Positions 55,214 to 63,166 of a stretch of DNA of 64,000 bases are shown here, in pieces; the stretch's first letter is position 1; each line of letters begins with the position of its first letter. Source of the stretch: an uncultured Colwellia sp. (GTDB lineage: Bacteria; Pseudomonadota; Gammaproteobacteria; Enterobacterales; Alteromonadaceae). The translations under genes were made by a program, and so were the position numbers. The stretch lies in the NCBI GenBank assembly GCA_913058395.1, contig CAJXQI010000003.1:124001-188000 (forward strand). The letters run 5' to 3'. The notes under the pieces are model-generated. The model had not been told where the DNA came from, searched no databases, and worked only from the letters and a program-made list of their open reading frames with translations.

Positions 55214-56680
55214 TTATTCCTGATTCTGCTGAGCTAATGTTGCTGGCGTAAACTTTGATGCTTGATTAGCTTTGCTAAAAACATAATTAAGTTCTAAATG
55301 CAGTTTTTGCTGTTCAACGGTAATGCCTAGGTGATCTATCGAAGCGTCTAATTCATCGATGCGCGCACGTACAATTTCACCGAAATCACCGCTGTCATTG
55401 GTGTAAGCGTTTAAAGCGATTTCGGCTTGTTGATGAAACTGTGGTAATAGCTTTTGTTCGTATAACGATTGGCGCTTGTTAAGTTGTAATAATCGACCTT
55501 TAGCAGAAGAAAAGGCGCCTAACAATTGTCGTAAGCGTAATTGTTTCTCGGTTTTAACGGCTTCAGTTTTTGAAATCGCAGCTTTTAATTGTTGGTCTTG
55601 TCGATTGGCGGTAAAAAGCGGGACATCAAAAGTGATGCCGACAGAAAATAAATCGGCACGGCTGTTATTTGCTGCATCATTGCCACGGTAGCCATAGCTA
55701 GCATTAACACCCCATTCAGGCTGATATTTTTGCTTTGCCAATGCTTTGTTAAATGCCACCGATTTAATTTTATTATCTATCGCAATAACACCTGGGTGGC
55801 TAGTAAAATAACTGACTAGTTCAGCATTAGAATATTGTCGTTTCGCCATAATTAAGGCTTTATTCTGTAAGTCAATTTGAGGTAGCTGTGTTTCAAGCAT
55901 GGTGTCAAAAGTGTTTGTTGTTTGATAGCTATTGGCTGCAGTATTGCCTTGTTCTGCATGCATTAACCATTGATTTAATTGACCAATATAGGCATTTTTT
56001 TGTTGAGCAAATTGTACTAATTTGTCATCAATACGGCTTAATTCTAACTCGGCACGAATGATATCTTGCTGTTGTGCTTGTCCGATAGTAGAAGAATAGC
56101 GCGCTTCTGCAACATCAATTAATTGTGAGAATAGACTTTTGTTTTCTGCTATTAAGGCGATGCTTTGTTGCATTTTATAGGCATCAAGCCAAAGCATACC
56201 AACGGTTAAAGCAACTTTTGCTTTGCGGTCTTGGCGCAAGAACGGATATTGCTTACTTTCTGCTTTTAACTGCTGATTCATTAAAGCTAAGGTGTCACCG
56301 CGTGGAAACATTTGGCTAACGCCAAGTTTGAACTGTGTCATTGGCTCTTGGCTAAAGCGCAGAGTGTCGGCAGCAATGTTCGCCATGCCGATAGACACTT
56401 TCGGGTCAGGCAAAGTATTGGCAGCAATACTGAGTGATTCAAGTGCTTGTTGCTGATGGCGATTGCCGGTTAGCCAAGGGTCAGCCATTTGTGCTTGCTG
56501 CACAGCTTGCACAAAACCTAGTGATTTAACGCTGTGCTTTTGTAGTGTTGCTGCTTTAACGGTTTGACTAAACGCCAACGACACGGTCACCAAAATTAAT
56601 AGTGTTGAAGTTATTAACTTTGCGATGAAATTGTCGCTTATTTTATCTTTAAGCTGTGAGTAGTAATGTAATGCTAGCAT
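55214..56680 (-). CDS. cusC: outer-membrane efflux protein (CusC-like, TolC family)
   Basis: A 488-residue outer-membrane factor: N-terminal export signal (about 20-42, ending VKA), then two helical repeats with the usual ANTLPDPKVSIGM and ARIDELDASIDHL blocks. It is the first gene of the efflux operon, and its stop is one base before cusB. The start at 56680 has AGAAGAG upstream; an earlier ATG at 56740 has none. The protein lacks a lipobox, unlike E. coli CusC, so cusC is used for role rather than strict orthology. Confidence 0.85.
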   Translation of the reverse strand: MLALHYYSQLKDKISDNFIAKLITSTLLILVTVSLAFSQTVKAATLQKHSVKSLGFVQAVQQAQMADPWLTGNRHQQQALESLSIAANTLPDPKVSIGMANIAADTLRFSQEPMTQFKLGVSQMFPRGDTLALMNQQLKAESKQYPFLRQDRKAKVALTVGMLWLDAYKMQQSIALIAENKSLFSQLIDVAEARYSSTIGQAQQQDIIRAELELSRIDDKLVQFAQQKNAYIGQLNQWLMHAEQGNTAANSYQTTNTFDTMLETQLPQIDLQNKALIMAKRQYSNAELVSYFTSHPGVIAIDNKIKSVAFNKALAKQKYQPEWGVNASYGYRGNDAANNSRADLFSVGITFDVPLFTANRQDQQLKAAISKTEAVKTEKQLRLRQLLGAFSSAKGRLLQLNKRQSLYEQKLLPQFHQQAEIALNAYTNDSGDFGEIVRARIDELDASIDHLGITVEQQKLHLELNYVFSKANQASKFTPATLAQQNQE

Positions 56681-56831
56681 TGTATTGCTCTTCTCAAATG
56701 TATCTTTGAAAGTGCGTTTATTTCTATTTGTTATCGCCATTGAAAATGACTAAATATTACTGATAAATGAAATTAAACGCTGAATATATTGTGGATGTTA
56801 GCCTAAATTTAGGCGCATTGATCCTAGGGAG

Positions 56832-57227
56832 TTACGAAATAGGAGGTTTGAATAAGTAGTTAAGAAATTGTTCTTGGGGCAAAGCAATGCTTAGGCTATT
56901 ACTTTTAGTCGATATTGGCGTGATGGTCAGTGCCATCAAACTATTGGTATAAGAATTTGGCTTGCAGCTAGTCGTTGTGCAATCACAATTTTCCTGACAA
57001 CAATCATCGGTCATGCTTGTTGTTGAGCTGTCATTCATGGCCATTTTCATTGGCATGTCCATCGACATATCCATGTTGTGCTCGGTAGAATCCATACTAT
57101 GTGACATTGGCATATCAGACATCTTCATCATATCGCAAGACATTATCACACTTGCGGATGACTGGCCAATAAGGCTAAGCATCAACATCATGATTACAAT
57201 GAACTTTGTCGAAAAATATGATTTCAC
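56832..57227 (-). CDS. Met/His/Cys-rich periplasmic metal-binding protein
   Basis: A 131-residue protein with a signal peptide (about 1-25). The next 55 residues are very rich in Met, Asp and Ser (MSCDMMKMSDMPMSHSMDS, MDMSMDMPMKMAM), and a Cys cluster follows (DDCCQENCDCTTTSC). The composition indicates binding of Cu(I)/Ag(I) or similar soft metals in the periplasm. It lies 151 bases upstream of the cusC start on the same strand and probably belongs to the same copper response. No conserved fold is evident. Confidence 0.78.
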   Translation of the reverse strand: MKSYFSTKFIVIMMLMLSLIGQSSASVIMSCDMMKMSDMPMSHSMDSTEHNMDMSMDMPMKMAMNDSSTTSMTDDCCQENCDCTTTSCKPNSYTNSLMALTITPISTKSNSLSIALPQEQFLNYLFKPPIS

Positions 57228-57420
57228 AATAGTTTTAAAACACCAATTAAATAGAATAAGTTAAATATTAACGCTCGTTAGCTTAAAGACTCAACCTGAA
57301 ATTGCAAGCATTACGCTAAGAAATCAAGATTGAAGTAAGCTTAACAAGGCTTTACTATCGACAAGTATAAACCATTTTCTTTTTCTCAACGTGTTATACC
57401 GATATAAAGGTTTTGTATCT

Positions 57421-57843
57421 ATGGACATTATGACCGAACAACTGCCCATTTCTATTCAGGTTAGTGATGATTTAGTTGCTCAAATTAATAATATTGCTGC
57501 GATTTGCAATAAGCTTGAAGCACAATTGAATTTTCATACCATGACGGCGAATTGGTATGGAGAAGAAGAAAATATACTGCTGATTAATTTTTTCTTAGTG
57601 TCTGCTTCAGAGTTTGAAAGTAGCGGTAAAGATCAAGAAACCGAGCTTGAAAAAGAATTTTTAGCGGATGATGTACTTTTACTTTCGTCATCAAATAGAC
57701 TGTTGGATTGTTATGTCGCGATCACGGCATCAGAATTATTGCTTTTGAAACAAACACCAAAATTGTTGTCAGGTTATTTGGGCAAAAAATTAACTAAAGT
57801 ATTGAATTTAATTGCTCAACAGCAAGGTTTTGAAAAAATTTAA
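57421..57843 (+). CDS. hypothetical protein
   Basis: A 140-residue cytoplasmic protein, divergent from the Met-rich gene. It has a mixed helix/strand pattern with an acidic central part (SSGKDQETELEKEFLADD) and no signal peptide, membrane segment or recognised motif. ATG at 57421 is preferred (AAAGG ten bases upstream); a GTG at 57391 in the same frame is possible. Function unknown. Confidence 0.6.
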   Translation: MDIMTEQLPISIQVSDDLVAQINNIAAICNKLEAQLNFHTMTANWYGEEENILLINFFLVSASEFESSGKDQETELEKEFLADDVLLLSSSNRLLDCYVAITASELLLLKQTPKLLSGYLGKKLTKVLNLIAQQQGFEKI

Positions 57844-57950
57844 TTGCTTTGTTCTCGCTCGTAGGTCAATAAATACGGTGTTTATAACGTTTTTTTATTT
57901 TAATTCTAATTAATTTTAAATTAAATTGAACTAACAACTACGAAGATCGT

Positions 57951-58044
57951 CTTACTTAGTAAGAGATTCTCCCTCGGTTTTTGTTTTTATTAAATTGCAT
58001 TTTATTTATGTTATACGCTCCTCACTTGAGGGGCGTTTTTTTTT
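57951..58044 (+). ncRNA. putative small RNA, tandem copy 1
   Basis: About 90 bases ending in a terminator and strongly similar to the unit at 58127-58215. The shared order is TTGAAC 29 bases upstream, a TTA(G/A)TAAGAGATTCTCCC block, CTCGG, a U-rich middle, then GTTATACGCTCCTCA and the terminator. There is no open reading frame. A U-rich body with a strong terminator fits an Hfq-type sRNA (inference). The exact 5' end is not known. Confidence 0.6.
58016..58044 (+). terminator. rho-independent terminator of sRNA copy 1
   Basis: Stem CGCTCCTC / GAGGGGCG (8 bp with one G-U pair), loop ACTT, followed by nine T. Confidence 0.9.
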
Positions 58045-58126
58045 GCCGGTAAAATGCTACTAGTTACTGCTGAAATTTTTTTGTTTTTTTTCGAAACTAA
58101 TTTGAACTTATCGTAAATTTGATGCT

Positions 58127-58215
58127 CTGACTTAATAAGAGATTCTCCCCCTCGGTTTTGTTTTTAATGTTTTTATGTATTGTTATACGCTCCTCAAATG
58201 AGGGGCGTTTTTTTT
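58127..58215 (+). ncRNA. putative small RNA, tandem copy 2
   Basis: Second copy of the unit at 57951, starting 176 bases later. AAGAGATTCTCCCC, CTCGGTTTTGTTTTTA, GTTATACGCTCCTCA and the terminator are kept, while the middle and the loop differ. TTGAAC again lies exactly 29 bases before AAGAGATT. Conservation of upstream word, 5' block and terminator, with drift elsewhere, is what selection on an RNA would give. It ends 137 bases before the CapA gene. Confidence 0.6.
58188..58215 (+). terminator. rho-independent terminator of sRNA copy 2
   Basis: Stem CGCTCCTC / GAGGGGCG, loop AAAT, followed by eight T. It differs from copy 1 only in the loop. Confidence 0.9.
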
Positions 58216-58352
58216 GCCTGAAATTTATCCCTCACTAAATGACTATTTTCTTTTAGCCATACCCTAACGTTATAACTCGCATCAATTTAGGAATGAAACT
58301 AGCTTTTATAACAAGATATACTGAGTGAAAATGTTACTAAGTTGGGAATACA

Positions 58353-60419
58353 ATGTTACGTATATTGTCGATATTATCTATCACGCTTTTAATGAGTTTT
58401 ACCACGGTTTCGGCCGATTTAATTACGCTGACAGGCAAGATTATTAGCGAGGATGGTAAGGCTATCTCTGGCGTTAAAGTTAAGCTGAGTGGAAAAAACG
58501 TACTTACTGATAAACAAGGTATCTATCAGTTATCGACGGCCGTTGAAGATACTTATCAACTTAGCTTACATAAACCCGATTACTTTTCTGCTATTCAAAC
58601 ATTCAGCCACTATGAATTGAAACAAAACTCATCGACTATTGCCGATATTACCTTAGTTAAAAAAGCGCAAAAGCGCGTGATGTTAGCCTTTGCGGGTGAC
58701 GTTATGATGGGACGTCGCTTCTATAAGCCTTACTTTGGTGATGAAGTACTTATTCATCGAGATAATAAACTTAGCGATAGCAAAGCTATTGTTCAACATA
58801 TTAAACCTTATATGAGCTTGGCTGATTACGCCGCGGTTAATTTAGAAACTCAGATTGCCGATAAGAAACCTGCTGAGCGAGCGCCAAAATCTGTGACCTT
58901 TTATTCTGAGCCTGAAATATTAGACGCACTTACGTGGGCGGGAGTGGATTATGTTTCATTGGGAAATAACCATACCTATGACTACATGGATTCTGGCTTG
59001 CATTCGACGTTAGCGTTTTTGAATAAAAGTGAATTAGGTTATTCTGGGGCAGGTGTTGATGAAAAGTCAGCACTGAAAGCACACACGGCAACAGTCAATA
59101 ATACTGAATTTTCTATGCTTGGTTATGTTGGCTGGGAAGGTAGCGCTAACCCAACGCAAACCGCGAATCATCAACATGGTGGTGCCGCTTACGGTTCAAT
59201 GGAAAACATCTTGCAATCAGTTTCTAAGCAAGTGGCTGACGATAAAGTTACTATCGTGCAATATCACGGCAGTCAAGAATATGCCAACAACCCAACAGGT
59301 GTTACGGAGCAACGTTTAAAGTCTTCATTAGATGCTGGTGCTGCGTTAGCCATTGCTCATCATCCCCATGTAACGCAAGGTTTAGAGCTATATAACAATA
59401 AACTGATTGCCTATTCAATGGGTAACTTCATTTTTGACCAAAACTTCAGCGCAACTCAACACAGTTTTATTCTTTATGTTTGGCTTGATGAAGGGAAGTT
59501 TCATCGCGCAGAAATAGTACCGTTATATGTTAAAGGCTATAAACCAACGCCAGCAACAGGTATGCATCGCTATACCGTAATGAAACGATTAACGGAGCTT
59601 TCAAAACAGCGAAATACTACTATTTCAATGTCAGGTGGCCATGGTGTTATTCAGTCAAATAATCAGCAGTCTGCAGAGCAAGAACAGCCGACGAATAAAA
59701 TGCAGCTTGCTATTGATATCGCTAGCAATGAAAGAACTACCCCACTTTATCAATTGCCGTGGAACCGCAGCATTACTCAAGTGCAAATGCCGAACTCAAA
59801 TACTGCGTACCGTTTAGGGACAAATTTAATTAACGGTAGTGATTTTGAAAGCTTCGCATTATTCGATAGCCCAGAACGTGGTTGGTTATTTGATCGCAGT
59901 GCAACGACATTGAATAACTTTGGCGCTAGTGGCAGCCATAGTTTAGCAATAACCGTTGATGCTCAATCGCCAACTACCTTTGGTATGCAAAGCTTTAGAC
60001 GAGTTTACAAAGCTAGTAGTGCCATGACCATTAAAGCTAAATTCAAGGTGCAATCACCGGTAAAAATTAACTTTTACTGGCAAGGGCGAAAGAAACGTCA
60101 GAAGCTATTTGATGCCTTTAAAAATAGCCCTAAACAGCTAATTGATACGGTAGAGCTTTCAGCCAGTAATGCTTGGCAAAATGTTGAGGTTGATTTTAAT
60201 TCGCCGCGTATTGGTTATAAAAGTTATCGCGTACTGGCAGAAATTGAATTACAAAATGGCGCAACGTCGCAAGTTAATATTGATGACTTTGCCTTAATTG
60301 AATGGCAAAGCGCTTTTAGTAAGAACCCTAAACCTAATTTTTATAACACCTTAAGTTACCAAGCAGCGTATCTTGGTGTCGATAAGGCTGTTTCTTCGCC
60401 TGTTGTTGTAAAATTTTAA
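58353..60419 (+). CDS. CapA-family metallophosphatase-like protein with carboxypeptidase-regulatory-like domain
   Basis: A 688-residue exported protein. Signal peptide at about 1-21; a beta-sandwich domain like the carboxypeptidase regulatory domain at about 25-95 (TGKIISEDGKAISGVKVKLSG); then a PGA_cap/CapA domain at about 108-380 with AFAGDVMMGR, NLETQIADK, LGNNHTYDYMDSG, VQYHGSQEY and AIAHHPHVTQG, the calcineurin-like metal site pattern. A C-terminal beta-rich module (about 490-665) resembles a carbohydrate-binding domain. CapA relatives act in poly-gamma-glutamate capsule systems, but no capB/capC is nearby, so the role is open. Confidence 0.83.
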   Translation: MLRILSILSITLLMSFTTVSADLITLTGKIISEDGKAISGVKVKLSGKNVLTDKQGIYQLSTAVEDTYQLSLHKPDYFSAIQTFSHYELKQNSSTIADITLVKKAQKRVMLAFAGDVMMGRRFYKPYFGDEVLIHRDNKLSDSKAIVQHIKPYMSLADYAAVNLETQIADKKPAERAPKSVTFYSEPEILDALTWAGVDYVSLGNNHTYDYMDSGLHSTLAFLNKSELGYSGAGVDEKSALKAHTATVNNTEFSMLGYVGWEGSANPTQTANHQHGGAAYGSMENILQSVSKQVADDKVTIVQYHGSQEYANNPTGVTEQRLKSSLDAGAALAIAHHPHVTQGLELYNNKLIAYSMGNFIFDQNFSATQHSFILYVWLDEGKFHRAEIVPLYVKGYKPTPATGMHRYTVMKRLTELSKQRNTTISMSGGHGVIQSNNQQSAEQEQPTNKMQLAIDIASNERTTPLYQLPWNRSITQVQMPNSNTAYRLGTNLINGSDFESFALFDSPERGWLFDRSATTLNNFGASGSHSLAITVDAQSPTTFGMQSFRRVYKASSAMTIKAKFKVQSPVKINFYWQGRKKRQKLFDAFKNSPKQLIDTVELSASNAWQNVEVDFNSPRIGYKSYRVLAEIELQNGATSQVNIDDFALIEWQSAFSKNPKPNFYNTLSYQAAYLGVDKAVSSPVVVKF

Positions 60420-60476
60420 TTAAATAAAATTCAAGCCAATTTAATGACAAATTGGCTAAGAGGACGTTTACAGAAT

Positions 60477-60941
60477 ATGAGTGTTGCAGAGCCCGAATTA
60501 CTAGATACATTTAAATCCCTACTGCAAAATCAACGCTTTGGCTCACAGTTGCAACTTGCCCGAGCGTTATCATTACGTGGCTTTGAGAATGTTACGCAAA
60601 CGCGAGTTTCGCGCTTACTCAATAAAGTAGGGGCAATAAAAATTCGTAATCATAATAATGATGCCGTCTACCGTTTACCTGAAAAGCAACATATACCAAG
60701 AGGTCTACAAGCAATTGATTCCGTTGTGCTTGATGTTAAACATAACCATGTTCAGATCATCATTAAAACAGTGATTGGCGCAGGTACTTTGATATCTAAA
60801 ATGATCGAAAACATGGGCGAGCAATCAGGTGTTTTAGGTTGTATGGCTAGTGATAATACCATCTTAATTATTCCCGCTGATGTTGGTAAAATTCAACAAA
60901 CTATGACAACTATTATTGAACACTTAGATATCAACTGTTAG
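60477..60941 (+). CDS. argR: arginine repressor
   Basis: A 154-residue ArgR. An N-terminal winged helix (about 1-70, including LLNKVGAIKIRN) is followed by the oligomerisation and arginine-binding domain with GAGTLISKMIENMGEQSGVLGCMASDNTILIIP. It represses arginine synthesis genes and may affect arginine use when arginine binds. The start at 60477 aligns with the E. coli N-terminus and has AGAGGA upstream at slightly long spacing; an ATG at 60444 lacks a site. It is more divergent than usual in the DNA-binding part. It might regulate speA elsewhere in the window, but no ArgR box was found there. Confidence 0.88.
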   Translation: MSVAEPELLDTFKSLLQNQRFGSQLQLARALSLRGFENVTQTRVSRLLNKVGAIKIRNHNNDAVYRLPEKQHIPRGLQAIDSVVLDVKHNHVQIIIKTVIGAGTLISKMIENMGEQSGVLGCMASDNTILIIPADVGKIQQTMTTIIEHLDINC

Positions 60942-61250
60942 CTGCTTGTTTAAGTTGTTCTTTGTTTGCTTTTTTGACAGTTTCTTTCTGTGTTTATGTA
61001 CTATTTCCCTGCTTCGTTCAAAAATTATTTTTAAGTGCCTATAAATTGGATATTAAATAATAGTGTTATCTTTCAACTGGTTGAGCAGTTGTTTTTGTCG
61101 GTTAATTTTACATTAGATACTTTTTGCTTAAGTTGTGTTGTGAATATTTTATATGTTTCATGTGTTTAACTATGTTGGCTTCTATTTTGCATTGCTGATG
61201 TTAAGTAACATTTTTATGTTGTATTCAACGAAACCGAGAAAGGTATTTCT
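60942..61250. other. AT-rich intergenic region before the PEP-CTERM gene
   Basis: A 309-base stretch, rich in T on the plus strand, without open frames of note, hairpins with T tracts or recognised sites. It ends with GAGAAAGG as the ribosome site of the following gene. Confidence 0.4.
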
Positions 61251-61982
61251 ATGAAATTTAAAATTCTACTAGCTATATTGATCACGTCAGTAACATTTGT
61301 TAGCTCAACAGTAAGTGCGAGCCTTATTCTTGGAACTGGTACGCAAGCATTAATAGGTGGTGATTTAACTGATCCAGAAAATGATGGCTTAATTGATGAA
61401 AACACAAATTATAATGCAATATTTAACGCTAACAGCGAACCAGGTTTCGGTGGTGGAGAATATTCATTTAACGTTTTCGATAATGTTTTAACCGGCGGAA
61501 ATGGCAAGTGGTGTTGTGAAGCTACAGGTGGTGACGCCAAAGATTTAAGCGATGCAAATTTATCGGGGTTATGGGTTGAAGCTAGTTTTGGTGCTTCTCA
61601 ATATATTTTAGATTCATTTACACTTTCTTCTGCTAATGATGTACCTGGAAGAGATGCAGACCAATGGCGTATTCTTGGTTCAAATGATGGTGTAAATTAC
61701 ACCTCGATATTTACCTATGATAACGATGGTCAATCTATTTGGAATCAACGTTTTCAAGTAGTTCAATTCTCAAGTGGTGTTGACTATAGTATACCTGAAG
61801 CTTATAGCACTTTTCGTTACGAAGCATATTCAACGGTTAGCGATGGTTACCACCAGTTAGGTGAAATTGAGTTTTTTGGTACTGCAGCTTCAGTAGCAGC
61901 CCAAGTACCAGAGCCTACAACCTTAGCAATTTTCTCATTGGCACTTATTGCTTTTGGCGCACGTCGTTTTAAACAGCAATAA
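61251..61982 (+). CDS. PEP-CTERM surface protein with discoidin-like domain
   Basis: A 243-residue exported protein: signal peptide (about 1-24), a beta-rich domain with a discoidin (F5/8 type C)-like pattern (DQWRILGSNDGVNYTSIFTY, then HQLGEIEFFG), and a C-terminal PEP-CTERM signal, VPEPTTLAIFSLALIAFGARR, made of the PEP motif, a membrane helix and an Arg-rich end. Such proteins are sorted by exosortase, often with exopolysaccharide production; no exosortase is in this window. Likely role in surface or biofilm matrix. Confidence 0.9.
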   Translation: MKFKILLAILITSVTFVSSTVSASLILGTGTQALIGGDLTDPENDGLIDENTNYNAIFNANSEPGFGGGEYSFNVFDNVLTGGNGKWCCEATGGDAKDLSDANLSGLWVEASFGASQYILDSFTLSSANDVPGRDADQWRILGSNDGVNYTSIFTYDNDGQSIWNQRFQVVQFSSGVDYSIPEAYSTFRYEAYSTVSDGYHQLGEIEFFGTAASVAAQVPEPTTLAIFSLALIAFGARRFKQQ

Positions 61983-62001
61983 ATAAAATATTATTTTGAT
62001 A

Positions 62002-62026
62002 AAGCTCCTTATGGGAGCTTTTTTTA
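62002..62026 (+). terminator. rho-independent terminator of the PEP-CTERM gene
   Basis: Stem AAAGCTCC / GGAGCTTT with loop TTATG, followed by a T run, 20 bases after the stop codon. Confidence 0.88.
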
Positions 62027-62064
62027 TTGCTGATAATTTCTATTGTGAAGATTAATCTTGAGAT

Positions 62065-62088
62065 AAAAAAAAGCCCTGCAAGCAGGGC
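62065..62088 (-). terminator. rho-independent terminator of the dgcN-dgcA operon
   Basis: Stem GCCCTG / CAGGGC (62073-62088). On the minus strand it is followed by an eight-T run (62065-62072), 45 bases after the dgcA stop. Confidence 0.85.
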
Positions 62089-62132
62089 AAGACATTCATG
62101 AATTAATGTCAAAGGGAACTCAAAGAGAATAA

Positions 62133-63155
62133 TTAACAAATAACCGTTGTTGCTTCTAAAAGTGTTGCGCTTCCACCCCAAAGTATTTCAGATAATGGTT
62201 GCATAACACCTTGTTCAAACTCAAAGCCATGTTGACGATCATCACTAATTAAGAGTGGACCATCTAAATCAACAAACTTGGCTCCATTTACTAATAATGC
62301 AGCAGGTGCCATGGCCAAAGAACTACCAACCATACAGCCCAACATTAAATCAAAGCCTTGCGCTTTTGCTTCTTGAGCTAATAAAACCGCTTCGGTTAAG
62401 CCACCGGTTTTATCGAGTTTAATATTCACTACCTGATAACGGCCTTTTAAGTAATCAAGCTCGGCACGGGTATGACATGATTCATCTGCACATAGCGGCA
62501 CAGGTGAAGAAAAGTTAATTAATGCTTGGTCTTGGCCAGCAGGCAGTGGTTGTTCAATAAGAACCACATTCAGTGCTTTTAGCTGCTCACAACAATGTTT
62601 TAAGTCATCAATACTCCAACCTTCGTTGGCATCAACAATAAACTCACTGTTAGGTGCTGCTTGTTGAATCGCGGTCATTTTTTCGATGATATCTTGATTA
62701 TCTAGTTTTACTTTTACTAACGGTGGATTGTTTAGTGCTGCGACGGCTTTAGCCATGGCTTCAGGGCTATCAATACTTAATGTTTGTGCGGTTATGCAAG
62801 CTTGCGCGGGTGCAAGCTGTAATAATTTTGCTACTGAAGTTCCACGCTGCTTTGCTTGTAAATCCCACCAAGCACAGTCTAGTGCGTTACGTGCGGCACC
62901 AGAGGGAAGGGCAATGATATATTCGTTGATGTTTTCAGTCGTAATTTTTTGTGCGGATAAAAGGTGTATTTGCTGACTAACATTATCAATAGACTCTTGA
63001 TAGCGCGCATAAGGCACTGCTTCTGACCAACCGGTATTTATGCCGTCACTAATGGCGACAACAACAACGTCTGCTTGTGTTTTAGCGCCACGAGCAATAC
63101 GAAAAACATTTTTCAATTGCAATTGTTGATGAGCAACCTGAATTGTTAGGTTCAT
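62133..63155 (-). CDS. dgcA: enolase-superfamily epimerase, N-acetyl-D-glutamate racemase type
   Basis: A 340-residue enolase-superfamily enzyme of the dipeptide-epimerase subgroup: acid/base lysines in LVKVKLD (Lys148, Lys150) and NIKLDKTGGL (Lys246), metal ligands Asp175 (DANEGW), Glu201 (IEQPLP) and Asp224 (ADES). On sequence alone it could be an L-Ala-D/L-Glu epimerase. Its position 11 bases after a DUF1611/DgcN gene fits DgcA, which converts N-acetyl-D-glutamate to N-acetyl-L-glutamate in marine gammaproteobacteria. Confidence 0.85.
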   Translation of the reverse strand: MNLTIQVAHQQLQLKNVFRIARGAKTQADVVVVAISDGINTGWSEAVPYARYQESIDNVSQQIHLLSAQKITTENINEYIIALPSGAARNALDCAWWDLQAKQRGTSVAKLLQLAPAQACITAQTLSIDSPEAMAKAVAALNNPPLVKVKLDNQDIIEKMTAIQQAAPNSEFIVDANEGWSIDDLKHCCEQLKALNVVLIEQPLPAGQDQALINFSSPVPLCADESCHTRAELDYLKGRYQVVNIKLDKTGGLTEAVLLAQEAKAQGFDLMLGCMVGSSLAMAPAALLVNGAKFVDLDGPLLISDDRQHGFEFEQGVMQPLSEILWGGSATLLEATTVIC

Positions 63156-63166
63156 TGTGATTTCGC

